From: JAAYAY01 sp964563135
Lineage (GTDB): Bacteria; Planctomycetota; Planctomycetia; Pirellulales; Thermoguttaceae
Reading direction: 5' to 3'
NCBI GenBank assembly: GCA_964563135.1
Contig: CAZLWV010000014.1
Location: 1-64,000 of the forward strand
Length of the DNA stretch: 64,000 bases
A program made the translations under genes and the position numbers. A model generated the notes under the pieces. The model had not been told where the DNA came from and did not search any database. It saw only the letters and a list, made by a program, of their open reading frames with translations. Below, piece after piece: positions 1 to 10,230 of the stretch. Position 1 is the stretch's first letter; each line of letters starts with the position of its first letter.

Positions 1-1
1 G

Positions 2-1116
2 CCGAAGGGCACCGCGCCTGCAATGAACGCATTGATTCGCTTCCTCCAAGAACGTCCCGTGGATTCTCCCTGGGCACATGAAGGCGTATTGAGCCTGCCT
101 GGCACTCAAGCATTCGACGCCAACGATCGACTCGTCGCAAGACCCGATTTTGAACGGCTGGACCGTTGGCTGGCCCTGTGGCCTCACGCCAGACAGTATT
201 TCGTGTACCTGGCGCGTACTACGGGAACCGGGCTTTCCGGGGCCGACATGGACACCGAGCGGTTCCGGCGCCGACTGGCTGCGTGGACACGGGCATTTGC
301 CGAACACGTTCGCTCGCGCGGATTGAAGCCCAGTCAGTTCTATTTCCTAGTGGTCGACGAGCCCACGCAGCCCCTGCAGTGCCGGACGATCGTCGCCTGG
401 CACAAGGCTTTCCAAGGCGTCGTCGACCGCCCCACCTTGTGGGTCACGTTTTTCGCCCCGCCCGATCCCGAGTTCTTCCAGCAGATGCTGGCCACCTGCG
501 ACATGCTCTGCCCTCACATCNNNNNNNNNNNNNNNNNNNNNNNNNNNNNNNNNNNNNNNNNNNNNNNNNNNNNNNNNNNNNNNNNNNNNNNNNNNNNNNN
601 NNNNNNNNNNNNNNNNNNNNNNNNNNNNNNNNNNNNNNNNNNNNNNNNNNNNNNNNNNNNNNNNNNNNNNNNNGGCTATGCTATCGCCATGGAGCTCGCG
701 GTTGCATCTTCTGGGCGTTCGGCGACGTCGGCCATGCTCCGTCGTCATGGAACGACTACATGGTCGATGGGCGCCAGTACGTGCCGCAGTATTTCGAGGC
801 GGACCGCATGACTGACTCCAAACAGATGCAGGCCATCGTCGAGGGCGTGCAGGACCACGAGTATCTCTGCCTGCTGGCCGACCGTCTCACAAACTTGGAA
901 CGACAGGGCCCAAATGACTCGCGTGTGGCCGCAGCCGAGAAACTGCTGAAGCTCGCTGTCGAGGAAGTGACCGGCGGGCTTCGTCTGGCCGATCTCTATT
1001 GGAGCAAACCCAAAGACCGCTCGGTTGCCGATCGAGTGCGTGTCGAGATCCTCGAGATGCTGACCGCGCTGTCGCCGGCGGCCGCACAGAAGCCAGCCAA
1101 TCACCCTCAACGTTAA
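2..1116 (+). CDS. DUF4091-type glycoside hydrolase-like protein (5' partial, interrupted by assembly gap)
   Basis: The reading frame is open to the left window edge, so the true start lies outside. The left part reads in one frame to the N-run at 521-673. The right part, with the FWAFGD and SSWNDY region typical of DUF4091 C-termini, reads in another frame and ends at 1116. The change of frame across the Ns shows that the 153-N gap length is arbitrary and not a real 51-codon insert. DUF4091 proteins are TIM-barrel, glycoside-hydrolase-like proteins of unproven substrate. The GH42-like gene follows 47 bp downstream on the same strand, so both may act on the same polysaccharide. The family call rests on recognition of the C-terminal half only. 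Confidence 0.7.
521..673. other. Assembly gap (run of N)
   Basis: This is a 153-base run of N inside the first gene. The coding frames on the two sides differ, so the stated gap length does not preserve the frame and is probably an estimate. Confidence 0.99.
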
Positions 1117-1163
1117 CGATCACCTCGCTGCCGCTCCGTGGAGCACGTCTCATTGGAGGCTGA

Positions 1164-4100
1164 ATGAAAATCCCCGCCCGCATGACCGTTCTTGGCTCTC
1201 TCGCCGCGCTCCTGAATCTAGCCGCAGACGCTGCGTGCGAATCGATCGAATGGCCGATGGACCACGCACGTGAGATTGTCAGCCGGGTGAATTTTGAACC
1301 CGGGCAAGTGGATGGCGGATGTATAGCCGGGCAAGTGTCCTGGGATCCCTACGTGATGCTCCGTACGCCAGCGCAGGCGATCGACGCCGGCAAGTATACG
1401 TGGCTCGCGGTGCGGATGTACTCTTCGGAGAAGGCCGACCTGCTGGACATCTACTATGAAAGCCCAGACAAGCGCTGGTGCTTGGGCGGAAAACTGCCCA
1501 TCCTCAAGGGCTGGGCCACGTATCGGATGGACCTCACCAAGAACCGTTGGCGCGAGACGCGGACCGGCGAATCGAGCAAGCAATGGGGCGGACCGACGAA
1601 GCGCGTTCGGTCGCTTCGCATCGATCCGGGAAACCAAGCCGATCGCTGGGTGGCCATCGATTTCGTGCGTCTTGAGGAACCGCGGCCTGGACTCAGTGAA
1701 GGCGTCATACCCGAACCGCGGGGAGAGGCGCGGCTCAAACGGCTGAGCGTTCCCAGCACGGTCGAGGCGGGCCGGCCGATCACTGCCGTTGCCGAACTTG
1801 AGGCGATCACGCCGAATACTCCGACCTCAGCTTCCATCTTTGTGCGACTGCGGCGCGGCAAAACGCTGCTGCGGTTGGTCGAGCAGCCCATCCCGGCAGG
1901 TCAGCAGCAAGTTGAGATTCGCGTCGAACTGCCCACGTCGGCCTACTGGTATCCGGGGCCGACGACCGTCGAGATCGGTTCATGCGAACTTGAACTGCGG
2001 CCGGGCAATGCCGCGCCCACCGCTGATTGCCAAGTGGAGAATCCTCGAGTCGGGTCGGTCAGGCCGCCGGTCACCGAGCTAAGGCCGTTGGGCGGCGACG
2101 CAGCCATCTTGGTGAACGGCAAGCCGCTAGCCGGTTACGCTTATCTCGCTGCCGGCGGGCTGCACCTGGACTATCATCGCGAGGTGGCCCGCGCAGGAGT
2201 CCATCTCTATTGCGACTGGTTCGGCACCTCGCGCCACAGCGACATGGGGCACGTCGCTCCCGATCGCTACGATTATGCTGAATTCGACCGCTACTTCGCG
2301 GCCATTCTCGACGTGGACCCCCAGGCCTATTTCATTCCCCATGTAGGCATCACGGGGCCGCGCTGGTGGCAAGAAGCGCATCCGGAGGAAATGTGCCGCT
2401 TCGAGAACGGCAAGCTAGGGCCTACCTCGTTTGCTTCCGAACGGTGGCGACGGGAGATGGGCGAAGACTTGCGCCGGCTCATTGCCTACCTGCAGCGAGC
2501 CCCCTATGCGGATCGCATCCTGGGCTACATGTTCTACAACGGCTACACGGCCGAGTGGCAGATGTGGGGCACCTGGCAGGAGTCGCGCGACGACTACAGC
2601 CCGCCCGCCTTGCGAGCGTTCCGCGCGTTTCTCGCCCGCCGCTACCAGACCGACGACCAGCTCCGTGCCGCCTGGCAGGATCCGCAGACCTCGCTCGGAA
2701 CCGCCGAGATGCCTTCGTGGCAGAAACGTCGGCCGGACGGCCCCCAGGTGCTCCGCCAGCCGCAGACCGAACGCCAGGCGATCGACTTCTACCAGTTCAT
2801 CGCCGACATGGATGCGGATGCCGTGCTCCACATGGCCCATATCGTTCGCGAAGCCAGCGAAGGCCAGGCCCTAGTGGGAACCTACTATGCCTATCTCACC
2901 GCCCACGGAATCAACCAGCAGGACTCGGGACACCTGGCCGCCCGCCGCGTGTTCGATTCGCCCGACATCGACTTTCTCATGAGCCCGCCCAACTACTGGT
3001 ACCGCAAGCCGGGCGAAGCGGCCACGTTCATGTCGGCCACCGATTCCTTCCGCCTGCGGGGCAAGCTGTGGCTCGATGAATCAGACCATCGTACCCATCT
3101 GACCGAACCAGGTGCGGGCTACGGCCGGGCCGACAATCTGGACGAGACCCTGGGCGTGTTCTGGCGCGAATTCGCTGAAACGCTCACCAAACGGGCGGCC
3201 GTGAGCTGGTTCGATATGGAAGGCGGCTGGTTCTCCGATCCCGAGATATTGGCCGCTCTGGGCCAGGCCCAGCAGATCGCCCAGAAAGCTTTGGCGGAGC
3301 GCAAGCCGTTTGCCCCTCAGATCGGTGTCTTTGTCGATCCCGAGAGCTTCTACTGGATGCGTCCCACCATGGCCAACTCGGCCTTGGACCTGTACCAGGT
3401 CGCAACCATGCCGCAGTCGGGCGCCCCCTGGGATTTCTGCCTGCTCGACGATATCGGCGTTCCCGACTACAAGCTCTACGTGTTTCTCAACGCCTTCTAC
3501 GTGGATCCGGCCCGGCGCGAGGCGATCCAGGCCAAACTAGCCCGCAATGGTGCCACCGCCCTGTTCCTCTATGCCCCGGGCGTTCTGGGCCCCGAAGGCT
3601 TCTCGCTCGCCGGCATCGAGGCCCTCACCGGTATTCGTATCGCCTGCGACGATCGCGAAGGTCGCCCCCAGATCCTGCTGGAAGCCGGCGATCCGCTGGC
3701 CGAGGGCCTTGTCGCGCAATCACCGTTCGGCGACAAGCAGCTCACGGTGGCCCCGCTGTTCTATGCCGATGATCCGGAGGCCCGCATCGCCGGCCGGCTC
3801 GTCGAAAGCCAGCGTCCGGGGCTCGTCGTCAAGAAGGTCGCCGGCTGGACCAGCATCTACTCCGCCGCCATGCCGCTCGGGCCCGGCCTGATGCGGAACA
3901 TTGCCCGAGCGGCCGGTGTCCATGTGTGGATCGAAACCGACGACGCCCTCTACACCGACGGACAGTATGCAGGTATTCACGCCGCCACCGAGGGCGAAAA
4001 AACCTTGCACCTTCCCGGCCAGTTCGACGTCGTCGACGCCCTCACTGGAAAGCGCCTGGCGGCAAGTGCCCGCCAGGTGAGCTTGCCCATGCGGCGAGCC

Positions 4101-4193
4101 CAGACGGTTCTGCTGAAACTCGAGAAGCGGGAGCAACCCGTACCCCGGGATGCAATCTCCGGCCTGCCATGTCTGACCCCATCGTCTCTCTGA
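1164..4193 (+). CDS. Secreted GH42-like glycoside hydrolase (beta-galactosidase-type TIM barrel)
   Basis: The predicted protein has 1009 residues. A short leader (MTVLGSLAALLNLAADA) is followed by a beta-sandwich-like region of about 300 residues. A TIM-barrel region follows, with YTAEWQMWG around E464 as candidate acid/base and WFDMEGGWF around E686 as candidate nucleophile. A Rossmann-like region and a C-terminal beta domain complete the protein. This order resembles the clan-A GH42 family, in which two glutamates catalyse retaining hydrolysis of beta-galactosides. The substrate here is unknown, and the large N-terminal region is unlike classical GH42. The ATG at 1164 follows TTGGAGG about 8 bases upstream, which supports this start. 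It is probably co-transcribed with the DUF4091 gene upstream. Confidence 0.7.
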   Translation: MKIPARMTVLGSLAALLNLAADAACESIEWPMDHAREIVSRVNFEPGQVDGGCIAGQVSWDPYVMLRTPAQAIDAGKYTWLAVRMYSSEKADLLDIYYESPDKRWCLGGKLPILKGWATYRMDLTKNRWRETRTGESSKQWGGPTKRVRSLRIDPGNQADRWVAIDFVRLEEPRPGLSEGVIPEPRGEARLKRLSVPSTVEAGRPITAVAELEAITPNTPTSASIFVRLRRGKTLLRLVEQPIPAGQQQVEIRVELPTSAYWYPGPTTVEIGSCELELRPGNAAPTADCQVENPRVGSVRPPVTELRPLGGDAAILVNGKPLAGYAYLAAGGLHLDYHREVARAGVHLYCDWFGTSRHSDMGHVAPDRYDYAEFDRYFAAILDVDPQAYFIPHVGITGPRWWQEAHPEEMCRFENGKLGPTSFASERWRREMGEDLRRLIAYLQRAPYADRILGYMFYNGYTAEWQMWGTWQESRDDYSPPALRAFRAFLARRYQTDDQLRAAWQDPQTSLGTAEMPSWQKRRPDGPQVLRQPQTERQAIDFYQFIADMDADAVLHMAHIVREASEGQALVGTYYAYLTAHGINQQDSGHLAARRVFDSPDIDFLMSPPNYWYRKPGEAATFMSATDSFRLRGKLWLDESDHRTHLTEPGAGYGRADNLDETLGVFWREFAETLTKRAAVSWFDMEGGWFSDPEILAALGQAQQIAQKALAERKPFAPQIGVFVDPESFYWMRPTMANSALDLYQVATMPQSGAPWDFCLLDDIGVPDYKLYVFLNAFYVDPARREAIQAKLARNGATALFLYAPGVLGPEGFSLAGIEALTGIRIACDDREGRPQILLEAGDPLAEGLVAQSPFGDKQLTVAPLFYADDPEARIAGRLVESQRPGLVVKKVAGWTSIYSAAMPLGPGLMRNIARAAGVHVWIETDDALYTDGQYAGIHAATEGEKTLHLPGQFDVVDALTGKRLAASARQVSLPMRRAQTVLLKLEKREQPVPRDAISGLPCLTPSSL

Positions 4194-4302
4194 ACCGCGG
4201 ACTGGTTTCTGCCCGGCGGGCGCAGCGGATTTCGCGTCCCCGGGGCAACACCACCCCTGCGGCGGAATCGTGGTCTGCGTGGTTCAAACGGCAGGTGAGC
4301 GA

Positions 4303-5451
4303 ATGACCGCCGGCCAGTCCCTTCGTGTTGTGTTGCTGACGCCCCCCGGTCGTGGAGCGGTGGCGACGCTGCGCGCCGAGGGACCGGGGACCTGCGCACG
4401 AGTCGACTCCTTGTTCGAGGCCGTTTCACACTCTTGCGTGGCCGGTCTGTCTTGCGACCGTCTTGCCTGCGGGCGTTTTCGGCTGGGGGAGGGGGTTTAC
4501 GATGAGGTGATCGTCCGCCGAGTTGCCGAAGAGACCGTCGACATCCATTGCCACGGCGGGCCGGCCGTCGTGGAACGGCTCATCCAGGCACTGATTGCCG
4601 AGGGGGGTGAGCGGATCTCGCCTGAAAGCTGGCTGCAGACCTCCTGCTCCAGCCGCATCGCGGCCAGCGCTCACAGCGCCCTGGCAAACGCCACCACGCT
4701 CCGCGGCGCAGCGATCCTGCTCGATCAGTGCCAGGGTGCACTCGACCGGACCATACAGGAAATCATCGCCTGGCTCGATCGCGGCGAGGTGCAGCCGGCG
4801 GCCAAGGCAATCCAGAGTCTGCTCGCAGTTGCGCCCTGCGGCTGTCACTTGGCAAGGCCCTGGCGAGTGGTCCTCGCCGGGCGGCCCAATGTGGGAAAGA
4901 GCAGCCTGATCAATGCCCTGCTCGGCTACCGCCGCTCTATCGTCCACCAGACACCTGGGACGACTCGCGACCTCGTGACGGCCAGGACCGCCCTGGATGG
5001 CTGGCCGGTCGAATTGTGCGATACGGCGGGGCTGCGAGCGGCCGAGCAGGAAATCGAACGGCAAGGAATCGGACTGGCCCAGCGGCGGCTTGAATCGGCC
5101 TCGCTGGTGCTGCTCGTCTTTGATGCAACCATCCCCTGGTCGGAGGCGGATATCGAGCTCGTGGATCGATTTCCCGAGGCGCTGCTTGTCTTCAACAAGC
5201 TCGATCTGGTTCGAGAACCGTCCGAAGGCCGCCCCGCCGGACAATGGGTCAGCGCCCTCGGCGCACAGGGTATCGACGAACTGATCGCCAGAATCTCGGC
5301 GCGTCTGGTTCCTTGCCCGCCCCAGCCCGGTCAGGCAGTGCCCTTCCTCGAGCCGCAGGCGTCAGCACTCCTGGCTGCAGCGGGGGCGATCGAGAGCGGC
5401 GACCTCCGCGGGGCATCGGCGCAGCTTGCAGGTCTGGTGTCGTTCCAGTAG
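4303..5451 (+). CDS. MnmE (TrmE)-like GTPase, shortened paralogue
   Basis: The protein has 382 residues against about 450 for MnmE. The N-terminus has the MnmE fold-specific TPPGRGAVATLR and DIHCHGGP segments. A shortened helical region follows, then a G domain with GRPNVGKSS (about 193-201, with the K-loop Asn), GTTRD, DTAG and NKLD motifs. MnmE works with MnmG to modify U34 of certain tRNAs and needs a near-C-terminal C-x-G-K motif for chemistry. Here the protein ends LAGLVSFQ with no such cysteine, so tRNA-modifying activity is doubtful. A regulatory or degenerate paralogue is more likely, with a canonical mnmE elsewhere. The ATG at 4303 is chosen because MnmE homology begins a few residues after it; an in-frame start at 4270 would add eleven residues without homology. 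Confidence 0.75.
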   Translation: MTAGQSLRVVLLTPPGRGAVATLRAEGPGTCARVDSLFEAVSHSCVAGLSCDRLACGRFRLGEGVYDEVIVRRVAEETVDIHCHGGPAVVERLIQALIAEGGERISPESWLQTSCSSRIAASAHSALANATTLRGAAILLDQCQGALDRTIQEIIAWLDRGEVQPAAKAIQSLLAVAPCGCHLARPWRVVLAGRPNVGKSSLINALLGYRRSIVHQTPGTTRDLVTARTALDGWPVELCDTAGLRAAEQEIERQGIGLAQRRLESASLVLLVFDATIPWSEADIELVDRFPEALLVFNKLDLVREPSEGRPAGQWVSALGAQGIDELIARISARLVPCPPQPGQAVPFLEPQASALLAAAGAIESGDLRGASAQLAGLVSFQ

Positions 5452-5733
5452 GACCCAAGTCAGGCCTGCCACCTGCAGCGGTGCTGCCATTGCTAGCGGC
5501 GGACGCTGGACAACTGACCGCAAAGCGCCGGGTCTCTCCCTCGGCGGCAGGGCCCCCTTGCGTACTCGGGGCTGAGCAACGTGGCGACTACGGCGAAATT
5601 CCGGCATCGGCCGCCAAAAAGTCGCCAAAACCGTATGGACTCGATCGAGCCAATACGACTAAACTACGCCGCCCAAGGATGGGTGATTACGTATCTTGAA
5701 AGGCTCGAGCGTCGTTTCAGGAGGGAACACGCA

Positions 5734-7926
5734 ATGTTTACCCGGTTGGTTTCTCCTTGGTTGGTCCTCTTGGCCGTCGCTGGCTTGCTCGCCGCTTCGG
5801 CAGCCGTCGGCGCAGACGATCCTGGGACCGCATCCGACGGGAACTCTTCGATCACCACCATCCGCACGATCGATCCGGAGACGTCGATTCCCGAGGCGCC
5901 TGCAAAACTCCAGTCGGCCTCCCCAACCCTGGCCGATCCGCCGAGCCCGACTGCGGCGGAGGCGGCAGGCCCCGCGCCGGCAGAACCGGCACCTGCGGAT
6001 CCCGCCGCGGCGGAGCCTGCTCCCCAGGTTGCTCCGATCGGTCAGACCCCGATTCCCGCCGCACTGCAGGCCGAGGCCGCCAAACCGGCCGCTGCCGGGC
6101 AGAAAACCCCTGCGGTCGCAGAACCAACGCCTGATCCCACGCTGCAGATCGTTGAGGAAAAACCGTCTGCCGATCCACCGGCAGCCGACGCACGGCAGCA
6201 ACTGGACGCCGTTCCCGATGCGGCGGTCGATGGGAAAGTGGATATTCAGACGGCGAGTTTTAAGGGCGTGACACCCGGTGAAACCACGCTGGCCAAGCTG
6301 CAGGAATCGTGGGGGAGCCCCAAGCAAATAGCTTCACAGAACAGCCAACCCGTTTACCTCTACACGATCGATCCGTTCGACCGCATCGAGGTCACCGTCG
6401 CCAACGACATCGTCACCTCGATCATCGTGCGGCTGCAGCAGCCGGTGCCTGCCAAGCCCCTTGCGGAGCAACTGATGCTCGCCCAGATTCGCCCGGTGCT
6501 CGTCTCCAACGAGCTGGGAGAGATCCTGGGGCAATCCTATCCGGAACGAGGGGTCCTGTTCTCCTTCGAGCCGGCTGGCCAGCCGAGCAAGGCGACGATG
6601 AAAGTCGTCGACATCATTCTCGAACCGGTCAATGCCGAATCGTTTGTCCTCCGGGCCGAAACGTATCTCGATACGCACCTGACGCTGTGTGCCAACGACT
6701 TGAAGACGGCAATCGACCTGCAGCCGGATCTGGCACGGGCCCACTGGCTGCAGGCTCGCGTGGCCGCATCGCTGGGCGACACCGAAACTGCCCTGGCTGC
6801 CAGCGCGCAGGCGATCCGCCTCGATCCGGCCAATCCCCAGTTCCTGGTAACGCGCGGCCAGATCCTCGGCCAGGCCAACCAGTTCACGGAGGCCGTTCGC
6901 GAGGTCGAAGCCGCCGTGGCCAACGCCGACAACCGGCCCCACGTCAAGGCCCGCGCCCTGTGCCTCCTCGGCGACCTGATCAGTTCGGAACCGGATCCTG
7001 ACTACAGCAAGGCGCTCAAGAGCCACATGGCCGCCATTTCCGAAGCCGATCCGCTCGTGGCCAGCCCCCATCCGGCCATCCGTCTGGCCGCCATGGAAGT
7101 CATCGTCGACGCCCACCTGGGAGCCGCCCACGACATTGCCTGGGGCGATCGGGAAAACAAGAAAGTGGTCGTCGATACCTGGCTGGGACGCGCCTCCGCT
7201 TTTGCCGAGGGAATGATCGAAGCGGAAAGCGCCGGTCCCGCGCTTCGGTTCCGCGTCGCCACCCGTGCTCTGGCCGCCTGCGTAGGAGCCCGGGGCGAAA
7301 TCGATCCCACCACGTGGGCTGAGAACGCCGTCGCCTCCGGCCAGAAAATGATCGAGTCCGCCGAAGATCCGTCCCAGAAGAAGGGAATTGCCTGGGATCT
7401 CGGATTGGCGCTCTACGACGCCGTCCAGATCTACCAGATGCGCGACGAGCAACAACTGGCTCTCAAAACCGGTCAGACCGCCATCGGGCTGCTCGAACAG
7501 GGCAGGGTAGAAAAGCTCCAACCGGCCGATGCCCACCTGCTGGCCCGGCTCTACTTCCGCCTCGGCACCATCCATGCCGTCAGCAAGTCGAATCACCAGG
7601 ATGCCGTCGGCTGGTTCGACAAGGCCCTCCCCCTCTTCCAGCAGGCCACCGACAACGTGGCTCCTCATGAGGTGGCCCGGCTCGGAGAGAGCCTCGTGAG
7701 CATGGGCGTTTCTTACTGGGAAAGCGGAAATCGCGACCGCGGCCTCGAACTGACCGAGACGGGTGTGAAACTGATCGAGGCGGCCGTGGATGGCCAATTC
7801 GTCCAGCGGTCGGTCCTCGAAGTCCCGTACAGCAATCTGGCAACCATGCACCGCCAGCTCGGCCAGATCGACAAGGCGGAGAAATATCTGCGTTTGGCCT
7901 CCGAGCGGCAGGGCTCGATGCGATAG
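5734..7926 (+). CDS. Secreted TPR-repeat protein with Ala/Pro-rich linker
   Basis: The protein has 730 residues. The start at 5734 is preceded by CAGGAGG and gives a clear signal peptide (LVLLAVAGLLAASAAVGA). Residues of about 50-170 are low-complexity and rich in Ala, Pro and Glu. A small beta domain at about 175-290 starts GVTPGETTLAKL and may be a wall- or partner-binding module. The rest is tetratricopeptide-like helices, including ARAHWLQARVAASLGDTETA and a C-terminal pair ending AEKYLRLASERQG. TPR arrays mediate protein-protein contacts, and the protein should act outside the cytoplasmic membrane. No enzyme motif is visible. An upstream in-frame start at 5581 would place the signal peptide internally and is rejected. 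Confidence 0.75.
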   Translation: MFTRLVSPWLVLLAVAGLLAASAAVGADDPGTASDGNSSITTIRTIDPETSIPEAPAKLQSASPTLADPPSPTAAEAAGPAPAEPAPADPAAAEPAPQVAPIGQTPIPAALQAEAAKPAAAGQKTPAVAEPTPDPTLQIVEEKPSADPPAADARQQLDAVPDAAVDGKVDIQTASFKGVTPGETTLAKLQESWGSPKQIASQNSQPVYLYTIDPFDRIEVTVANDIVTSIIVRLQQPVPAKPLAEQLMLAQIRPVLVSNELGEILGQSYPERGVLFSFEPAGQPSKATMKVVDIILEPVNAESFVLRAETYLDTHLTLCANDLKTAIDLQPDLARAHWLQARVAASLGDTETALAASAQAIRLDPANPQFLVTRGQILGQANQFTEAVREVEAAVANADNRPHVKARALCLLGDLISSEPDPDYSKALKSHMAAISEADPLVASPHPAIRLAAMEVIVDAHLGAAHDIAWGDRENKKVVVDTWLGRASAFAEGMIEAESAGPALRFRVATRALAACVGARGEIDPTTWAENAVASGQKMIESAEDPSQKKGIAWDLGLALYDAVQIYQMRDEQQLALKTGQTAIGLLEQGRVEKLQPADAHLLARLYFRLGTIHAVSKSNHQDAVGWFDKALPLFQQATDNVAPHEVARLGESLVSMGVSYWESGNRDRGLELTETGVKLIEAAVDGQFVQRSVLEVPYSNLATMHRQLGQIDKAEKYLRLASERQGSMR

Positions 7927-8500
7927 CCGCGCAGAAGGCTGGCGGCCCTGCCCCCCTGGGCCGTTGACCTTCAGAGATCGTGCAGTTGTTCACGGAGACT
8001 TGCGACCACCGGGTGCAGGCCACCGGTGGCCGAGCGGCAGCTCGCATCGGCTGGCGGCCCTGCCGCCAGTCTGGAAGATCGTCAAGTCTTCTGCCGTCGG
8101 ATAAGATGGCAAGAGAGAGCCCGATCCAGCGAAGTGTATTGTGGGGGCCGGCATGCCCGACAGATTGCGGCCGGGCCGTGCCTCCTGTTTCCGGATGATG
8201 AGGCCCCCTCCTGGTGCCCTGTCACAGCTGAGAATTGGGATCGAGGCTACGGAACGACTGGGCGATTGCCGCATGATTCTGCGCCACTGATCCCAGAATC
8301 AGGCTGTGACAACGCACTGGTCCGTCTTGAATTTCGATGTTCACCCTGCCGGCTTGCACGAAGAACGACTTCGTGGCCGCCAGCATGAGACCGAACTTCA
8401 AGCTGGGCTGGAACTTCCACCCTTCCGGCCGGTGCCTGCCTTTGCCACGACCGGCTCCGCTTGCCTTTCGCCTGCAACCTGCCGCCAATTGGAGCCCCCC
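7927..8500. other. 574-bp non-coding stretch
   Basis: No convincing gene is seen; the short open frames here have no recognisable domain. A 16-bp sequence, GGCTGGCGGCCCTGCC, occurs twice (7937-7952 and 8049-8064). The second copy forms one arm of a hairpin at 8051-8069. Confidence 0.5.
8051..8069 (+). terminator. Candidate hairpin downstream of the TPR gene
   Basis: A 7-bp perfect stem (CTGGCGG with CCGCCAG) encloses a 5-base loop about 125 bases after the TPR gene stop. No T-run follows, so intrinsic termination is only a possibility. Confidence 0.3.
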
Positions 8501-8950
8501 GTGCTGGCACGCCTGCTTCTTCTGTTCACGCTGTTCCCCCTCGTTGAACTGGTGTTGCTGGTCGCCTTGGCCCAGCGCACAAGCCTCTTGTTCACCCTCG
8601 CAGTGATCGTTGTCACCGGCGTGGCCGGCGCGTGGCTCGCACGCAAACAAGGGACCCAATGCCTGCGGCGAATTCAAGCGGAACTGTCGAAAGGCCATAT
8701 GCCGGGCGATTCTCTCGTCGACGGGCTGATGATCCTCGTGGCAGGCGTCTTGTTGATCACTCCCGGTGTGCTGAGCGACCTGGTCGGCATCTCCCTTCTC
8801 ATACCCCCAATCCGAACGGCTTTCAAACGCCTCGTAATGGCTCGGTTCAAGCACCGGATCGTCGTCTCCGGCTTTGTGTCAACCTCCCGAACCGGACCGG
8901 CCTGGGAGGATCCGATTGACGTGGAACACCGTCCTGCCGACCGTTCCTGA
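8501..8950 (+). CDS. fxsA: FxsA family membrane protein
   Basis: From the GTG at 8501 the protein has 149 residues. It matches the FxsA (suppressor of F exclusion of phage T7) family: a first hydrophobic helix LLLLFTLFPLVELVLLVAL, a second (LFTLAVIVVTGVAGAWLA), a KQG segment, GDSLVDGLMILVAGVLLITPG, and a cytoplasmic basic tail. FxsA proteins are small inner-membrane proteins; in Escherichia coli overproduction relieves F-mediated exclusion of T7, but the normal role is unknown. The GTG is chosen because family similarity begins there and a weak GGAG lies upstream. The longer open frame to 8306 has no homology. Confidence 0.8.
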   Translation: MLARLLLLFTLFPLVELVLLVALAQRTSLLFTLAVIVVTGVAGAWLARKQGTQCLRRIQAELSKGHMPGDSLVDGLMILVAGVLLITPGVLSDLVGISLLIPPIRTAFKRLVMARFKHRIVVSGFVSTSRTGPAWEDPIDVEHRPADRS

Positions 8951-9147
8951 GGCCGCTGGCGACCGAGGCACAGAGCGCCTTTGGCCGGCTGGTCGTAAGT
9001 ATTCTTGAAGGAACGACTTATCCCCTGCGAAAAGCACCTGAAAAACTCGTTTTCTTCACTCGTCGCCGGGCGGCAAATCCGCTAAAATACGGGCTTGGAT
9101 TCCTGGCCTTGGCCTGGCTTTACTCGACCCTCACGGTACGGCGTCTG

Positions 9148-10230
9148 GTGACGAGCGGAGTGATCGAAATTCCCTTGATCGGAACCCCTCTGGAGAGTGG
9201 TGAATCCCCCTCATTCTCCGCGGTGGCTCCCTTTGCGCTTCCCCGGTTCGTCGCCGGCCCCGAAAACCATCTGGTCGACGTGGCCGTGACCGCCGTGCTT
9301 GAAGAGTCCGCAGACGCCTATAGCCCGTTGGTCCTCTACGGGCCGTCAGGTTCCGGAAAGACGCACCTGTCAGGCGGGTTGTTCCGGGCATGGAAAAGCC
9401 TTCACCCGCGGAAGTCGGCCCTCCTGGTGACCGCGGCAGACTTCGCCCGCGAGTATCGCGAGGCGGTGGAAACGAGAACTGAAGACCAGTTCCACGCTCC
9501 CTACACGCGTCTGCAGCTCCTGGTTCTGGAAGATCTGGATGAATTGGGCGGCCGCTCGTCTGCCCAGCAGGCGCTCCTGGTTCTGCTCGACCAGTTGCTG
9601 GCCAGGCAGACCTGGATCGTCGTCACCTCGCACTCGGCCCCTGCCCGCATGAGCGGCATCGACGAAGCCTTGCAGGCCCGGTTGGCCTCCGGCCTGACCA
9701 TTCACCTGGCGTTGCCGAGCGTGGAAACCCGACGGGCGATCCTCGATCGCGTGGCCCGCCTGCGAGGACTGGCCGTTGATGACTGCGTCCTTGAGGCCCT
9801 TGCAGAAGGACTCACTCTACCCGTTCCCGAGCTGGTCGGCACGTTGGTCCAGTTGGAGGGAGAAGCCCGCTTGCAGGCCGAACCGATCAGCCTCTCGGCG
9901 GCCAGGCGGCTACTGGCCCAGCGGCGCGATACGCGACGCCCGACCGTATCGCAGATTGCCAAGGCCACCGCTCGGCATTTCGGCATGACTGTGGCGGATA
10001 TCCGCGGCCCTTCGAGGCGGCGGGGAATCGTCGCGGCACGCAATGTAGCCATGTACCTGGCTCGAAACCTGACCCAAACGACTCTCGATCGAATTGGGAT
10101 GTATTTCGGCAATCGCGACCACGCCACCGTGGCACACGGTTGCCAGAGAGTGGAAGAACATTTGCACGCGGAACTCGTAGTCCGCGATGCTATCGCCGAG
10201 CTGGAGGCAAAACTCCTCCTGCGCGGGTGA
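9148..10230 (+). CDS. dnaA: Chromosomal replication initiator DnaA (short form)
   Basis: DnaA binds boxes at oriC, melts DNA and helps load helicase. Visible motifs are Walker A GPSGSGKTH, Walker B LLVLEDLDEL, an AAA+ lid region, and a C-terminal domain IV whose NRDHATVAHGC matches the DnaA signature (usually GRDHTTVLHA) that reads the box. At about 360 residues it is much shorter than the usual 450: the AAA+ domain starts almost at the N-terminus, so domain I (DnaB/DiaA contact) and linker II are absent. The start is uncertain. GTG 9148, GTG 9160 and TTG 9109 are all in frame, and none has a strong ribosome-binding site. The identity is supported by dnaN, dciA and gyrB downstream on the same strand. 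Confidence 0.88.
   Translation: MTSGVIEIPLIGTPLESGESPSFSAVAPFALPRFVAGPENHLVDVAVTAVLEESADAYSPLVLYGPSGSGKTHLSGGLFRAWKSLHPRKSALLVTAADFAREYREAVETRTEDQFHAPYTRLQLLVLEDLDELGGRSSAQQALLVLLDQLLARQTWIVVTSHSAPARMSGIDEALQARLASGLTIHLALPSVETRRAILDRVARLRGLAVDDCVLEALAEGLTLPVPELVGTLVQLEGEARLQAEPISLSAARRLLAQRRDTRRPTVSQIAKATARHFGMTVADIRGPSRRRGIVAARNVAMYLARNLTQTTLDRIGMYFGNRDHATVAHGCQRVEEHLHAELVVRDAIAELEAKLLLRG

Noticed and set aside
7937..8064. 16-bp direct repeat as a possible attachment site
   Set aside because: No integrase or mobile gene is near, and the second copy is explained by a hairpin.
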